Shown piece by piece: positions 1 to 7,496 of a DNA stretch of 16,244 bases. Both the position numbers and the translations under genes were made by a program. Positions within the stretch are counted from its first letter, which is position 1, and every line of letters starts with the position of its first letter. The stretch comes from CAYUMU01 sp964445985 (GTDB taxonomy: Bacteria > Planctomycetota > Planctomycetia > Pirellulales > S012-138): contig CAYUMU010000118.1 in NCBI GenBank assembly GCA_964445985.1, positions 1 through 16,244 of the forward strand, read 5' to 3'. The notes under the pieces are model-generated. The model did no database searches. It had not been told where the DNA came from and was given only the letters and a program-made list of their open reading frames with translations.

Positions 1-73
1 AACCGCCCGAGCGACGGCGCAAACCGGGTTGACAGTTCAAACTCTTTCAGGGATGGCACACTTCCATGAGCAT

Positions 74-177
74 CGGCACCCGTGCGACACCAGCATCCCC
101 GGCCAAGCTCGGGGTGCCGTCACGACGAGGGGTTGGGGGAATTTTTTCGGAAATTCCGATTTTCCCTAGCCCCCCGT
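74..177. repeat. Palindromic, hairpin-forming intergenic segment at the left edge
   Basis: Two inverted repeats lie side by side. CGGCACCC at 74-81 is the exact reverse complement of GGGTGCCG at 112-119. An inner CCCCG/CGGGG pair (97-101 and 110-114) could form a smaller alternative stem. From 129 to 175 a G-run/C-run pair (GGGGTTGGGGGAA against TTTTCCCTAGCCCC) encloses the perfect palindrome CGGAAATTCCG at 148-158. The structure could act as a terminator for whatever lies to the left, or be a dispersed intergenic repeat; one copy alone cannot decide. Confidence 0.45.
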
Positions 178-218
178 CAGGCTGGAAGGTAATGTGGTCG
201 TTGAATGTTAATACACCC

Positions 219-237
219 AAGGCGGGCGGAGCCTTTT
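219..237 (+). terminator. Short hairpin with T tract upstream of the PEP-CTERM gene
   Basis: AAGGC (219-223) and GCCTT (231-235) form a 5-bp stem with a 7-base loop and a TTTT tract at 234-237. It is short and lies only 35 bases before the start codon, so it might be a leader element rather than a terminator. Low confidence. Confidence 0.25.
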
Positions 238-272
238 GAAGTTACCAGAACTAGTACGTCGGAGAAGCAAAG

Positions 273-941
273 ATGATGCGGGCGATTCAACTGGCGGTGG
301 TTTGCGTGGCGGTGCTGGTCATCACGACGGGGCAGGTGCAGGCGGCATTGATTGCAATCGATTTCGATGTCGCACAGGCAAACTATACTCCCTTGCCGCA
401 ATTTCAGCAGCAGGTTGTTGATGACCAGTTTGCTCCACTTGGAATTCTTTTTCGGGATGGCGACTTCCCAAGCTTGGGAGTTGTTGTCAACGATTTAACC
501 TTTGGGGCTGGCTCAGACCCAGTTCACCTATACGGGAATAATAACGGATCTGCAGACACAACTCCCAACATCAATTTTTTCTTTGTTGATCCATCTAATT
601 GGTCGACACCTGCCTTCACAGATTTTGTTCAGATTCGAATCTTAACTGGCACCACCACGATGACAGCCTTCGATAGCAATGGTAACGTCCTTGGGGTTAC
701 GTCATCAACTACCAACAATCAATTCATTTCCCTCTCAAACATCGGCGCAATCGCTCGCATCAATCTTACGACGCCAGAGGAGTTAACAGGATATGATGAC
801 CTGTCATTCAATGAAGTAATGACCGCTTCCGCCGTTCCCGAACCCTCCTCCCTCGCCATCTTCGGCATCGGTGCATGTTTCACTGCTGGGGGTGCCGCCC
901 TTCGTCGGCGACGTGAAAAGAAACAACAAGTTACGGCTTGA
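273..941 (+). CDS. PEP-CTERM sorting-domain secreted protein
   Basis: A 222-residue exported protein. Residues 1-24 form a signal peptide (charged MMRA start, hydrophobic core, cleavage after VQA). The C-terminus carries the tripartite PEP-CTERM signal: VPEP at 188-191, a hydrophobic segment at about 194-210, then the basic tail RRRREKK at 211-217. This is the sorting signal recognised by exosortase/archaeosortase enzymes, so the mature protein is expected at the surface or in exopolymer. The middle part is rich in Asn, Thr, Phe and Asp and resembles the beta-rich passengers usual in this class; I recognise no enzymatic domain. The start is supported by GGAG at 261-264, 8 bases before the first of two adjacent ATGs. 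The gene is visibly less GC-rich than its neighbours, which may mean relaxed constraint or transfer. No exosortase gene is in the window. Confidence 0.85.
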   Translation: MMRAIQLAVVCVAVLVITTGQVQAALIAIDFDVAQANYTPLPQFQQQVVDDQFAPLGILFRDGDFPSLGVVVNDLTFGAGSDPVHLYGNNNGSADTTPNINFFFVDPSNWSTPAFTDFVQIRILTGTTTMTAFDSNGNVLGVTSSTTNNQFISLSNIGAIARINLTTPEELTGYDDLSFNEVMTASAVPEPSSLAIFGIGACFTAGGAALRRRREKKQQVTA

Positions 942-1003
942 TCTAGCGAAGCGGCGGGCAATTCAAGCGGACGGCTCATCATGGTTGTTCGTGCGATTGA
1001 AGG

Positions 1004-1017
1004 CCGTGGCGCCACGG
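1004..1017. repeat. 14-bp perfect palindrome downstream of the PEP-CTERM gene
   Basis: CCGTGGC followed directly by its reverse complement GCCACGG. With no loop it suits a dimeric protein-binding site better than a hairpin. Its position after the gene gives no clear target. Confidence 0.35.
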
Positions 1018-1045
1018 GAAGTGCATGAGCTTGACTGGTCTCACG

Positions 1046-1064
1046 GCATGTCTGACTGACATGC
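1046..1064 (+). terminator. Hairpin, possible weak terminator of the PEP-CTERM gene
   Basis: GCATGTC (1046-1052) pairs perfectly with GACATGC (1058-1064) around a 5-base loop. No T run follows directly, although the next 25 bases are T-rich. It lies about 105 bases after the PEP-CTERM stop codon. Confidence 0.3.
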
Positions 1065-1128
1065 GTTCGCTCGATTTATTCGGTTTTGGGCTCGGGCATC
1101 TTCTACGTACCTTCGCGGGTCTTGTCGT

Positions 1129-1143
1129 CGTTAAGCCTTAACG
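1129..1143. repeat. 15-bp palindrome abutting the left end of the IS66 element
   Basis: CGTTAAG, a central C, then CTTAACG: a perfect interrupted palindrome ending three bases before the left terminal repeat. It may be part of the target site, or an outward extension of the element's end. Confidence 0.4.
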
Positions 1144-1146
1144 TCT

Positions 1147-1159
1147 TTGTTTAGCGTCT
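1147..1159 (+). repeat. IS66 left terminal inverted repeat
   Basis: TTGTTTAGCGTCT, matched exactly in inverted orientation at 2627-2639. Confidence 0.8.
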
Positions 1160-1211
1160 TCGGCGCGGGATTTGCTTGGCGGTTAATTTTGGCTGGATGG
1201 TCGGTGGCCGC

Positions 1212-1218
1212 AAGGAGG
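1212..1218 (+). promoter_or_regulatory. Ribosome binding site that decides the transposase start
   Basis: AAGGAGG at 1212-1218 is one base from the ATG at 1220 but has an ideal 7-base spacing to the ATG at 1226, so the second ATG is preferred. Confidence 0.65.
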
Positions 1219-1225
1219 CATGACG

Positions 1226-2635
1226 ATGTTGCGACCGTCTTACAACGAGTTGTTTGCCGAAGTGAACAGGCTGCGGGCCGAGGAGTCTCGCCTGCTTGCC
1301 GAGAACGCCGCGCTGCGGGCGCGCGTCGCCGAGCTCGAGTCGGCCTTGCGAGCAGCCGTGCGAAAGTCCAAGCGGCAAGCGGCTCCCTTCACGCATGGCG
1401 AGCCGAAGTGTCAGCCTCGCAAGCCGGGCCGCAAACCAGGTCCAGCTTATGGCCGCAAAGCCCATCGCCCGCCTCCTCTTCCGCAGCAGATTGACGAGCA
1501 TTACGACGTGCCGCTGCCGCACGATTGCCCGCACTGCGGCGGCCAGAATCTGCAAGAAACCTGCGTCACTGCCCAGTTCCAAACGGACATTCCGCTGCGG
1601 CCAATCTGTCGGCAGTTCGATATCCATTGCGGTGTCTGCGGCGACTGCGGGCGGGCCGTGCATGGCCGGCATGAGCTGCAAACGTCCGACGCGGTCGGCG
1701 CGGCAGCGGCTCAACTGGGACCGGCGGTTCACGCCGCGATCTCCGTGCTCAATAAAGAGCTTGGCTTGAGCCACGGCAAGATTCAACGCTGCCTGCGGCG
1801 GCTGTTCGGGATCACCGTCTCGCGCGCGGCATCCGCACACTCGGTGCTGCGCACGGGCCAGAAATGCACACCGGCCTACCAGGAAATCCAGGCTCGGGCA
1901 CGAGCTTCGCCCTGGGTTGTGCCCGACGAAACCGGCTGGCGCGTGGGCGGCCGCAGCGCGTGGTTGCACGCCATCGTGGGAGCGGACGCCACCTGCTATG
2001 AGATCGACCCTCAGCGAGATTCCGGCGTGGTCCGACGCCTGCTGGGCCAAGACTGGTCCGGCGTGATGATTCACGACGGCTGGAGTCCTTACGACCACTT
2101 CCGGAAGGCGCGGCGCCAGCAGTGTCTCGCGCATCTTCAGCGGCGCTGCCAGCGGATTCTGCTGACCGCTCGCCGCGGCGCGGTGCGATTCCCTCGCCAG
2201 ATCCTGGAGTTGATCGACGCCGCCTTCGCCGTCCGCGACGCCCATCAAGCGGGCGAGTTGGACGACGAGCAGGTGACGCTGCAAGGCTTGGCGCTGGCCT
2301 GTCATCTGGAGGAACTGACGGATGGGCGTTTCACCTACGCACCCAATCGGAGGTTGGCCAAGCACCTCAAGAAGCACATCTGGCAGTGGTTCTGGTTCCT
2401 GTTTGAGCCTGGTATTGACGCGACCAACTGGAGGGCCGAACAAGCCATTCGGCCGGCGGTGGTGAACCGCAAGGTGTGGGGGGGCAACCGCACCTGGCCC
2501 GGCGCTCAAGCGCAAGCGACAATTGCCTCGGTGCTGCGAACGTGTGAACAACGCGGCCGCGACGGCTTCCGATGGCTGATCCGCGCGCTCTGCTCACCAC
2601 GGCCAACGACCCTCCCCACGCGGGGGAGACGCTAA
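1226..2635 (+). CDS. IS66-family DDE transposase (TnpC type)
   Basis: A 469-residue transposase that catalyses movement of the enclosing element. Numbering is from the ATG at 1226, chosen for the AAGGAGG 7 bases upstream. Residues about 7-45 form a Leu/Glu/Arg-rich coiled coil. A basic linker (KPGRKPGPAYGRK, near 66-78) follows. An IS66 zinc-binding domain has CPHC at about 101-104 and a cysteine cluster CGVCGDC at about 135-141. The DDE core shows Asp in PDETGW (about 234), Asp in IHDGWSPYD (about 284) and Glu in NWRAEQAIRP (about 405), each in the usual IS66 context, and the histidine-containing QCLAHLQR motif follows the second Asp. The length is normal for the family and the reading frame is intact, so the gene may be functional. 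The stop codon overlaps the right inverted repeat. Confidence 0.95.
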   Translation: MLRPSYNELFAEVNRLRAEESRLLAENAALRARVAELESALRAAVRKSKRQAAPFTHGEPKCQPRKPGRKPGPAYGRKAHRPPPLPQQIDEHYDVPLPHDCPHCGGQNLQETCVTAQFQTDIPLRPICRQFDIHCGVCGDCGRAVHGRHELQTSDAVGAAAAQLGPAVHAAISVLNKELGLSHGKIQRCLRRLFGITVSRAASAHSVLRTGQKCTPAYQEIQARARASPWVVPDETGWRVGGRSAWLHAIVGADATCYEIDPQRDSGVVRRLLGQDWSGVMIHDGWSPYDHFRKARRQQCLAHLQRRCQRILLTARRGAVRFPRQILELIDAAFAVRDAHQAGELDDEQVTLQGLALACHLEELTDGRFTYAPNRRLAKHLKKHIWQWFWFLFEPGIDATNWRAEQAIRPAVVNRKVWGGNRTWPGAQAQATIASVLRTCEQRGRDGFRWLIRALCSPRPTTLPTRGRR

Positions 2636-2639
2636 ACAA
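2627..2639 (-). repeat. IS66 right terminal inverted repeat
   Basis: Exact reverse complement of 1147-1159. It contains the transposase stop codon at 2633-2635. Confidence 0.8.
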
Positions 2640-2865
2640 TGACCGGCAAACCTAAACAAGGTGATAGTGAGCGTGAAGCTACGATGGGCGAGTCGGCCAA
2701 CCTGTGAATATCACAGCAGACATTGAGCGGCAGACCCTTGTCGATCCGCCGGGATTAAAGCGGTGCGTCGGAGCAAGCAGGGGATCAAAAACCATCATCG
2801 CTGGGATTTCAGAAATCGTGCCATCGTGCTGCGCCCGGAAATACGTCGATTAGCACCCATAAACT

Positions 2866-2892
2866 GGATTCCCGCATGCGCGAGAATGACGG
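2866..2892. repeat. REP-like palindromic intergenic repeat
   Basis: ATTCCCGC (2868-2875) is inverted as GCGAGAAT (2879-2886) with one mismatch. The surrounding GGATTCCCGC and GAATGACGG words match the widespread class of bacterial dispersed palindromes of the form 'GGATTCCCGC...GCGGGAATGACGG'. It lies about 20 bases downstream of the Dabb gene's stop codon and could serve as its 3' processing or termination structure. Confidence 0.5.
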
Positions 2893-2910
2893 GTATTAAA
2901 TCCTCGATTC

Positions 2911-3336
2911 CTACTTCGCATCCGCCCAATAATCAAACACCACCACCTTATCGCGGCGGTCCTTCACCACGTTCACATACTCCAGGTGGGCCGGATGCAC
3001 CAAATAGGCGTCGCGCCCCTTCTCATCGCGAAACGTCACCGTAAAGCAGTGCGTCAGCCCTTCCGACTTGCCCTCGGGGCTCACATTCGTGCCATGCTCA
3101 AAATCAATGATCGCATCGATCTTGCTCGGTAAGGCGGCAAACGTGTCCACCACCTCTTGCACCCGCTGGGGCGATTGGTCGTCTTTGAACTTGTACAGCA
3201 CCAGGTGCCGCAGCACTTTTCCCTTGCCCGCGGCCGGCTCTGCGGCCACGGCATCGTCGTTCGCGGGCGAATCCATCATCATTCCCAGTACCAACAGCAC
3301 CACACTCAATCCACATAACAAACTTCCCACGCGCAT
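2911..3336 (-). CDS. Secreted Dabb (stress-responsive A/B barrel) domain protein
   Basis: A 141-residue protein. Residues 1 to about 32 look like a signal peptide (MRVGSLLCGLSVVLLVLG), so it is predicted to be exported; there is no lipobox cysteine. From about residue 42 it has the Dabb pattern: a first strand LRHLVLYKFKDD, a helix (SPQRVQEVVDTFAAL), a strand with FEHGTNVSPEGKSEGLTH, FTVTFRDEKGRDAYLVHPAHLEYV, and a final strand KVVVFDYWA. Dabb domains are ferredoxin-like dimers; some are enzymes such as olivetolic acid cyclase, but secreted planctomycete versions have no assigned reaction that I know of. A purine-rich AGGGAGA lies just before the ATG. The gene follows recQ on the same strand with a 126-bp gap and no obvious terminator between them, so read-through from recQ is possible, but the functions look unrelated. 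Confidence 0.85.
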   Translation of the reverse strand: MRVGSLLCGLSVVLLVLGMMMDSPANDDAVAAEPAAGKGKVLRHLVLYKFKDDQSPQRVQEVVDTFAALPSKIDAIIDFEHGTNVSPEGKSEGLTHCFTVTFRDEKGRDAYLVHPAHLEYVNVVKDRRDKVVVFDYWADAK

Positions 3337-3462
3337 CGAAACTCTCCCTCACAGCAAAGCGGGTAGCGGCCCCCCCAAACATTCCCCACAAGTTAACCTG
3401 CCCACGCCGCCGCCGCCACCAAACCGCGAACCTTCCTCTCCCCTGCCGTTGGCCTTCGTTCG

Positions 3463-5667
3463 CTATTCGTCTTCAGCCGCGTTCCCTTCATCCTCGGGCG
3501 GAATGTTCTTGAGACAAGCCGCGACCAGCCGCAACGTGTCGTAAGAAACAGTACCGTTCAGCGCTTCAAACACAGGCTTCAGCCGCTCAAATCCCACCCT
3601 CGCACCGGCGAGTCGCACTTGCTCGAAGACCGCGTCTTCCACCCAAGGGCTTACGTCCGAGATCTCATGCGCTTGGACAAATTCCGCCAAATAGTTGCAC
3701 ACTGTCGAAGCGACTCGGCCGGTCGCCACGGCCACCTCGTCGAGCGATTTGCCTCGGGAGAACATGTCGTAGGCCATGCGCTTGGTCTCGTTCGCGGCAG
3801 GCATCACCCGGGTGGGCATCACCGTGGTGGGCGCCGGCGCGCTCGGCGCATCCCCCTCCACATCCATCGCCAGATCATGCGCTTGGCAATACTCGACGAT
3901 TGCCGCCAGAAAGTCGTCGCCGTACTGCGCCCGCTTTCGCTCGCCCACCCCATGCACTGCCAGCAAGCCCTGGTTGGTGGAAGGCCGGCGGCGCGCCATG
4001 TCGCGAAGCGTGGCGTCGCCAAAGACCACAAACGGCGGCAGACTGCGTTCTTCGGCCTTCTGTCGCCGCAAAGCTCGCAGGTGCTCGAACAGCCCTCGCT
4101 CCACGCCTTCCCACGAAATCTTTTCGGCCTTCGACTGGCTCTTGACCTTCTTGGCCGGTTGCAGCAATCGCGGCGTGGTTTTGCCCCGCAACACTTCCCA
4201 GCCGGCGGGCGTGACCGAGATCAAACGGTACTCGCCCGTGCGGCAAAGGAACTCCTGTTCCACCAGTTGCTCGATCCAGGCCGAAATATGTTTGACGTCG
4301 TGCGCGGAAAGCAGGCCATAGGTGCTGAGCCGATCATGTCCCGCCTCCAAAATCTTTTGCTCCCGCGATCCCACCAACACCTTGGCCGTGTAGGCGGCCC
4401 CAAAGTTTTCTTGCAGCCGAACCACGCACGACAGAATCTTCTGGCTCACAATCAGCGGATCGGCGACAAACTCAAGCTCTTCCAAGCAGGCGTCGCACGC
4501 CTTGCAGTTTTCGATTTCAAACCCTTGGCCAAAGTAGTTCACAATCGCCCGATGGCGGCAGCCCAGGGTGGTGCAAAACTTTTCCAGCCCGGCCAGCAGC
4601 GTCATGGCGGCTTCGGCGGCGGCCGGCGGCAAATCGCTTTGCAACTTGCGCCAAGTCAGAAAATCGGCTGGTGAGTAGAGCATGCAGCATTCGGCTTCCA
4701 AACCGTCGCGCCCGGCGCGGCCGCTCTCCTGTTGATAGCTTTCCAGCGACTTGGGAGCAGCGCCGTGAATCACGTAGCGCACGTCCGACTTGTCGATGCC
4801 CATTCCAAAGGCCACGGTGGCCACAATGATCTTGGCTTTGTCCTTAATGAAGGCTTCCTGGTTTCGCCGCCGCTCGCCATCTTCCAAGCCGGCATGATAT
4901 GGCAGCGCGCTCCGCCCCGAGGCCACCAGGCTCGCGCACACGGTTTCCACATCGGTGCGGCGAATGCAGTAAATAATGCCCGACTCGCCCGCGTGCCGGT
5001 CGATGATCTCATTGATCTGGCTCATCCGATCGGTTCGCCGCATCACCCGATACACCAGGTTGGGGCGATCGAACGAGCCCACCAAAATCTCCGGGTTTTC
5101 CAACCCCAGTTCGCGGGCCACGTCCCCCCGCACCCGCTCGGTGGCCGTCGCCGTATAGGCATGCACGGCCACGCCGGGAAACGACTGCTTCAGCACCTTC
5201 AGTGCCCGATACTCAGGCCGAAAGTCGTGCCCCCAGTCGCTAATACAGTGGGCTTCATCAATCGCAAAAAACGCCGGCTTGGCCCGTTGCAAAAACTCGA
5301 TGGTTCGCGAGGTCGTCAGCCGCTCGGGCGATAGATACAGCAACTTGAGCACGCGGGCCGAGACCAGATCGGCCACGTGGCGACGCTCATCCGCCGTCAT
5401 CGAACTGTTGATGTAGGCCGCCGGGATGCCGCAATCCACCAGGGCGTCCACCTGGTCTTTCATCAACGAAATCAACGGCGAAACCACCACCGCCAACCCC
5501 GGCATCACCATCGCCGGCGCCTGGAAGCAAAGCGACTTGCCTCCCCCGGTTGGCAAAACCACCACCGAGTCGCGGCCTTCGGTCACATTGCGCATCGCTT
5601 CAGCCTGAAGCGGGCGAAAATCCGCATAGCCCCAGTATGTTTTCAGTGCTGTGCGAAGTGCTTCCAC
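3463..5667 (-). CDS. recQ: ATP-dependent DNA helicase RecQ
   Basis: A 3'-5' superfamily 2 helicase of recombination and fork repair, 734 residues from the GTG at 5665-5667. That start is chosen because GGGGGAGG lies 7 bases upstream and the protein then begins MEALRTALKTYWGY, typical of RecQ. Longer starts at TTG 5697 or ATG 5688 are possible. The helicase core has PTGGGKS at 39-45 (Walker A), DEAH at 137-140 followed by the RecQ-specific CISDWGHDFRPEY loop, and QQESGRAGRDG at about 312-322 (motif VI). The RQC zinc site is Cys370, 388, 391 and 394 (C-x17-C-x2-C-x2-C), followed by a winged helix. An HRDC domain (about 530-605) and a C-terminal helix-turn-helix extension (about 640-680, SRGKSLDEVAVATGRVASTV) complete a long-form RecQ. 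All key residues are present and no defect is seen. Confidence 0.96.
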   Translation of the reverse strand: MEALRTALKTYWGYADFRPLQAEAMRNVTEGRDSVVVLPTGGGKSLCFQAPAMVMPGLAVVVSPLISLMKDQVDALVDCGIPAAYINSSMTADERRHVADLVSARVLKLLYLSPERLTTSRTIEFLQRAKPAFFAIDEAHCISDWGHDFRPEYRALKVLKQSFPGVAVHAYTATATERVRGDVARELGLENPEILVGSFDRPNLVYRVMRRTDRMSQINEIIDRHAGESGIIYCIRRTDVETVCASLVASGRSALPYHAGLEDGERRRNQEAFIKDKAKIIVATVAFGMGIDKSDVRYVIHGAAPKSLESYQQESGRAGRDGLEAECCMLYSPADFLTWRKLQSDLPPAAAEAAMTLLAGLEKFCTTLGCRHRAIVNYFGQGFEIENCKACDACLEELEFVADPLIVSQKILSCVVRLQENFGAAYTAKVLVGSREQKILEAGHDRLSTYGLLSAHDVKHISAWIEQLVEQEFLCRTGEYRLISVTPAGWEVLRGKTTPRLLQPAKKVKSQSKAEKISWEGVERGLFEHLRALRRQKAEERSLPPFVVFGDATLRDMARRRPSTNQGLLAVHGVGERKRAQYGDDFLAAIVEYCQAHDLAMDVEGDAPSAPAPTTVMPTRVMPAANETKRMAYDMFSRGKSLDEVAVATGRVASTVCNYLAEFVQAHEISDVSPWVEDAVFEQVRLAGARVGFERLKPVFEALNGTVSYDTLRLVAACLKNIPPEDEGNAAEDE

Positions 5668-5674
5668 GCACCAG

Positions 5675-5682
5675 CCTCCCCC
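5675..5682 (-). promoter_or_regulatory. Ribosome binding site supporting the GTG start of recQ
   Basis: On the minus strand GGGGGAGG precedes GTG (5665-5667) with a 7-base spacer. The upstream ATG at 5688 would contain this site inside its own coding region. Confidence 0.55.
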
Positions 5683-5689
5683 GGCCATC

Positions 5690-5809
5690 GGTATCAACGA
5701 ACTCCCACTGCTAAAAGCTAGGTATACCCGGTCGGTAGGCCATCACTCAACCACCCTGGCGCATGGCAGGTTGCCCTCGACCCGATTAGAATAAACATTC
5801 GTTGATACC
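5690..5809. repeat. 12-bp inverted repeat pair in the recQ/DUF1501 divergent region
   Basis: GGTATCAACGAA at 5690-5701 is the exact reverse complement of TTCGTTGATACC at 5798-5809, separated by 96 bases. A separate 8-bp palindrome GGTATACC is at 5721-5728. The pair flanks the space where both divergent promoters should lie, so paired operator sites or the ends of a small inserted piece are both possible. Confidence 0.5.
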
Positions 5810-5857
5810 CCGCTTAGACCTGCCCCACCCAAAACTTTCGCCCCAGCGAGCAGCACC

Positions 5858-7333
5858 ATGGACCCGGTTCGCGAGTACCAACAGCAACTCACGCGACGGC
5901 ATTTCTTTGGCAAAACCGCCACCGGCATTGGCTCGGTCGGTTTGGCCTCGGTGCTTAGCCCTGCGATTTTCGCCGCCCCTCCCGCCGACAATCCAGCCGC
6001 GGCGCCACTGTCCGACGGCGTTCTCGCCCAGCCGCATCATCCCCCGCGGGCCAAACGCATCATCTACCTGTTCATGTCGGGCGCCCCTTCGCAGTTCGAA
6101 ACCTTCGATTACAAACCGAAGCTGGTCGACATGTTCGACCAGGACTTGCCCGACTCGGTGATTGCCGGCCAGCGGTTCACGACCATGACCTCCGGCCAGA
6201 AGCGGTTTCCCATCGCCCCCAATATCTTCAAGTTCGGCCAGCACGGCCAGAATGGGACCTGGGTCAGCGAACTCCTACCCCATACCGCCGGCATCGCCGA
6301 CAATATCTGCGTGGTGAAAACCGTCCATACCGAAGCGATCAATCACGATCCGGCCATCACCTACATTCAAACAGGCGACCAGCGACCCGGCCGCCCCAGC
6401 CTCGGCTCGTGGCTGTCGTATGGCCTGGGTCGCATGAACGACGATCTGCCGGCCTTCGTGGTGCTCACGGCAAGTTGGACCGGACGCAAATCGGCCCAGG
6501 CCCTGTACAATCGCCTCTGGGGCGCCGGTTTCCTCCCTTCGCGGCACGCCGGCGTGGCTTTGCGATCGCAGGGCGACCCCGTGCTGTACCTCTCCAATCC
6601 CGAAGGCCTCGATGCCGGCCTCCGCCGCAACATGCTCGACGCCCTGGCCAAGCTCAACGAACAGCAATACCAGGCCGTAGGCGACCCCGAAATTCAAACC
6701 CGCATCGCCCAGTACGAAATGGCGTTTCGCATGCAGACCTCGGTGCCCGACCTCGCCGATATCTCCAGCGAACCCCAGCATGTTCTTGATATGTATGGGC
6801 CGGAGGTAAAAACGCCCGGCACGTTTGCCGCCAGTTGCCTGCTTGCGCGGCGATTGATCGAGCGCGACGTTCGCTGCGTGCAGATCTTCATCCGCGGCTG
6901 GGATCAACACGGCAACCTGCCCAGCGACATCCGCAACCAATGTCACGACGTGGACCAAGGCCAGGCCGCCCTGATCCAAGACCTCAAGCAACGCGGCCTG
7001 CTGGAAGACACACTGGTGGTGTGGGGGGGCGAGTTCGGCCGCACCACTTACTGCCAGGGCACGCTCACCAAAGAAAACTACGGCCGCGACCACCATCCCC
7101 GTTGCTTCAGCGTGTGGCTAGCCGGCGCCGGCATCCAGCCCGGCATCTCCTACGGCGAGACGGATGACTTCAGCTACAACATCGTGAAGAACCCAGTCCA
7201 CATCCACGACCTCAACGCCACCATCTTGAATCAACTCGGCGTCAACCACGAACGCCTCACCTTCCGCTACCAAGGCCGCGACTTCCGTCTGACCGACGTC
7301 CACGGGGAGGTGGTAAAGGACATCTTGGTGTAA
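5858..7333 (+). CDS. DUF1501 family protein, Tat-exported
   Basis: A 491-residue protein of the DUF1501 family, which has an alkaline phosphatase/sulfatase-like fold and is strongly expanded in planctomycetes. The N-terminus has a twin-arginine signal: TRRHFFGKTATG at about 12-23, then a hydrophobic stretch ending in FAAPP near residue 42, so folded export to the periplasm is expected. Family hallmarks are LFMSGAPSQFETFDYKP (about 71-87), IFIRGWDQHG, VVWGGEFGRT (about 389-398), YGRDHHPRCFSVWLAGAGI, and the closing H-DLNATIL-LG-H-LTFRYQGRDFRLTDVHG. These hold the His/Asp residues expected of a metal site. In planctomycetes DUF1501 genes normally follow a DUF1549/DUF1553 (PSD1-type cytochrome-like) gene; none is here, the upstream neighbour being divergent recQ. 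The true substrate is unknown. The start is the only sensible one giving a complete Tat signal; the ribosome site is weak. Confidence 0.92.
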   Translation: MDPVREYQQQLTRRHFFGKTATGIGSVGLASVLSPAIFAAPPADNPAAAPLSDGVLAQPHHPPRAKRIIYLFMSGAPSQFETFDYKPKLVDMFDQDLPDSVIAGQRFTTMTSGQKRFPIAPNIFKFGQHGQNGTWVSELLPHTAGIADNICVVKTVHTEAINHDPAITYIQTGDQRPGRPSLGSWLSYGLGRMNDDLPAFVVLTASWTGRKSAQALYNRLWGAGFLPSRHAGVALRSQGDPVLYLSNPEGLDAGLRRNMLDALAKLNEQQYQAVGDPEIQTRIAQYEMAFRMQTSVPDLADISSEPQHVLDMYGPEVKTPGTFAASCLLARRLIERDVRCVQIFIRGWDQHGNLPSDIRNQCHDVDQGQAALIQDLKQRGLLEDTLVVWGGEFGRTTYCQGTLTKENYGRDHHPRCFSVWLAGAGIQPGISYGETDDFSYNIVKNPVHIHDLNATILNQLGVNHERLTFRYQGRDFRLTDVHGEVVKDILV

Positions 7334-7467
7334 TGGCCTGAATCCGTCGCTCGTCGGAGCAGGTTTAGGGGAAGAAATCCACTTGTGGGTTCTTCGGCAG
7401 GCATTCGCACATGCCTACGGGCTCCAATGGAGGCTCACACGGCACCCCCTAATTGGCGGGGAATTAT

Positions 7468-7496
7468 TTGACTTCTGCGGACGGGGCAAATACAGT
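7468..7496 (+). promoter_or_regulatory. Sigma70-like promoter of the DksA/TraR-type gene
   Basis: A -35 box TTGACT (7468-7473), a 17-base spacer, and a -10 box TACAGT (7491-7496). The boxes match the consensus at 5 of 6 and 4 of 6 positions. Transcription would begin near 7503, about 50 bases before the ATG at 7552. This argues against an upstream TTG start at 7453, which would precede the promoter. Confidence 0.6.

Larger units (their letters stand above)
1147..2639 (+). mobile_element. IS66-family insertion sequence, single-ORF (ISBst12-like) type
   Basis: The element is bounded by TTGTTTAGCGTCT at 1147-1159 and its exact reverse complement at 2627-2639, a 13-bp perfect terminal inverted repeat. 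Allowing three mismatches, the match runs to about 21 bp. Total length is about 1.49 kb, filled by one transposase gene whose stop codon lies inside the right repeat. There are no tnpA/tnpB accessory genes, which fits the ISBst12-type subgroup of IS66. I found no 8-bp target duplication at the flanks (1139-1146 against 2640-2647), so either the insertion is old, the flanks have been rearranged, or the true tips lie a base or two away. A second CTAAACAA copy sits just outside the right end at 2652-2659. Confidence 0.85.

Noticed and set aside
1151..2551. Minus-strand open frame of 466 codons inside the IS66 element
   Set aside because: Antisense shadow of the transposase; composition is Arg/Ala/Pro-rich with no motif.
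2702..2716. CTGTGA-ATA-TCACAG palindrome resembling a CRP site
   Set aside because: The half-sites are spaced by 3 bases rather than the 6 of the TGTGA-N6-TCACA consensus, and no promoter or gene start is in the right position.
3619..4674. Plus-strand open frame of 351 codons
   Set aside because: Antisense shadow of recQ, whose helicase, zinc and HRDC motifs are all intact.
6275..7096. Minus-strand open frame of 273 codons
   Set aside because: Antisense shadow of the DUF1501 gene, with no ribosome site or motif.
7371..7416. Two small inverted repeats downstream of the DUF1501 gene (GAAGAA/TTCTTC and AGGCAT/ATGCCT)
   Set aside because: Stems of 6 bp without a T tract; too weak to call a terminator.
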